Positions 5,567 to 5,718 of a stretch of 5,718 bases of DNA are shown here, one piece after another. Made by a program: the position numbers and the translations under genes. The notes beneath the pieces were generated by a model. It did no database searches. It was not told the DNA's origin and saw only the letters and a list, made by a program, of their open reading frames with translations. The DNA comes from Bacteroidota bacterium (GTDB lineage Bacteria; Bacteroidota; Rhodothermia; Rhodothermales; UBA10348): contig JAHEEH010000150.1 of NCBI GenBank assembly GCA_024640835.1, positions 1-5,718 of the forward strand, written 5' to 3'. Each line of letters begins with the position of its first letter. The first letter of the stretch is position 1.

Positions 5567-5718
5567 ATGCCGTACGTCGTCACCGAGCCGTGCATCAACT
5601 GCAAGCACACCGATTGCGTCGAGGTGTGCCCGGTCGATTGCTTCTACGAAGGTCCGAACTTCCTCGTGATCCACCCGGATGAATGCATCGACTGCAATGC
5701 CTGCGTTCCCGTCTGCCC
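5567..5718 (+). CDS. fdxA: 7Fe ferredoxin, FdxA type (5' part only)
   Basis: Fifty complete codons plus two bases are visible from ATG 5567; the 3' part lies beyond the window. The sequence begins [17 protein letters not shown] and continues with [20 protein letters not shown], the standard start of bacterial 7Fe ferredoxins. Expected cluster ligands are all present: C9, C17 and C50 for the [3Fe-4S] cluster, and C21, C40, C43 and C46 for the [4Fe-4S] cluster. C12 and C25 are extra, as in the family. The protein is a small cytoplasmic low-potential electron carrier; its redox partner is not evident from this window. Full-length members are usually about 75–110 residues. It is transcribed divergently from the dipeptidase operon, from the promoter at 5500–5528. 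The family call is firm; the gene symbol is by family resemblance. Confidence 0.95.
   Translation, partial: MPYVVTEPCINCKHTDCVEVCPVDCFYEGPNFLVIHPDECIDCNACVPVC

Noticed and set aside
5440..5610. Upstream extension of the dipeptidase frame into the ferredoxin start
   Set aside because: The ATG at 5439 is directly followed by a classical lipoprotein signal; the extension would overlap the ferredoxin gene and lacks sense as protein.
1..5718. A defence island, toxin–antitoxin pair, CRISPR array or mobile element
   Set aside because: No direct-repeat array, transposase, integrase, tRNA-like site or toxin-sized gene pair was seen. The nuclease-like DUF2726 protein alone is not enough to call defence.

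Overview
This is a high-GC bacterial window, G+C-rich by eye with strong third-position G/C bias. It holds eight protein genes, two of them cut by the window edges. Two unrelated extracellular proteins end in the same PNPFNP-type C-terminal domain (T9SS type A sorting / FlgD-like Ig fold). Together with a DUF2752–TM2 gene pair, this points to the Bacteroidota/FCB neighbourhood, and a high-GC Rhodothermota-like lineage is my best guess. That placement is inference from gene content. No RNA gene, insertion sequence, CRISPR array or phage gene was seen.

Left part (1–2601): the 3' end of a secreted protein with a C-terminal sorting-type domain (+) meets a small lipoprotein gene (−) tail to tail, with one base between the stop codons. 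The lipoprotein gene is divergent from a large secreted zinc metallopeptidase (+) that resembles family M30 (hyicolysin-like) and also carries the C-terminal sorting-type domain. The peptidase start is uncertain. The first plausible ATG (805) overlaps the ATG of the lipoprotein gene, while a CTG at 868 would give a textbook signal peptide behind an AAGGA ribosome-binding site.

Middle and right part (2610–5439, all −): a tight four-gene cluster, read right to left. It encodes a lipoprotein M19 membrane dipeptidase, a DUF2726 protein with a PD-(D/E)XK-like nuclease core, a small DUF2752 membrane protein with a CPGCGLGR motif, and a TM2-domain membrane protein. Spacings of 7, −4 and 10 bases suggest one transcript. 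It converges on the peptidase gene with only 8 bases between stop codons.

Right edge (5440–5718): a 127-base divergent promoter region with a perfect GCACG-GG-CGTGC inverted repeat and a good TTGTCC-N17-TATATT promoter. It leads into the start of a 7Fe (3Fe-4S/4Fe-4S) ferredoxin gene that runs off the window.

Overall the window looks like ordinary chromosomal housekeeping and envelope genes, very densely packed. I see no clear new defence or mobile system. The items most worth a second look are the non-ATG start model of the peptidase, the DUF2726/DUF2752/TM2 operon, and the palindrome between the dipeptidase and ferredoxin genes.
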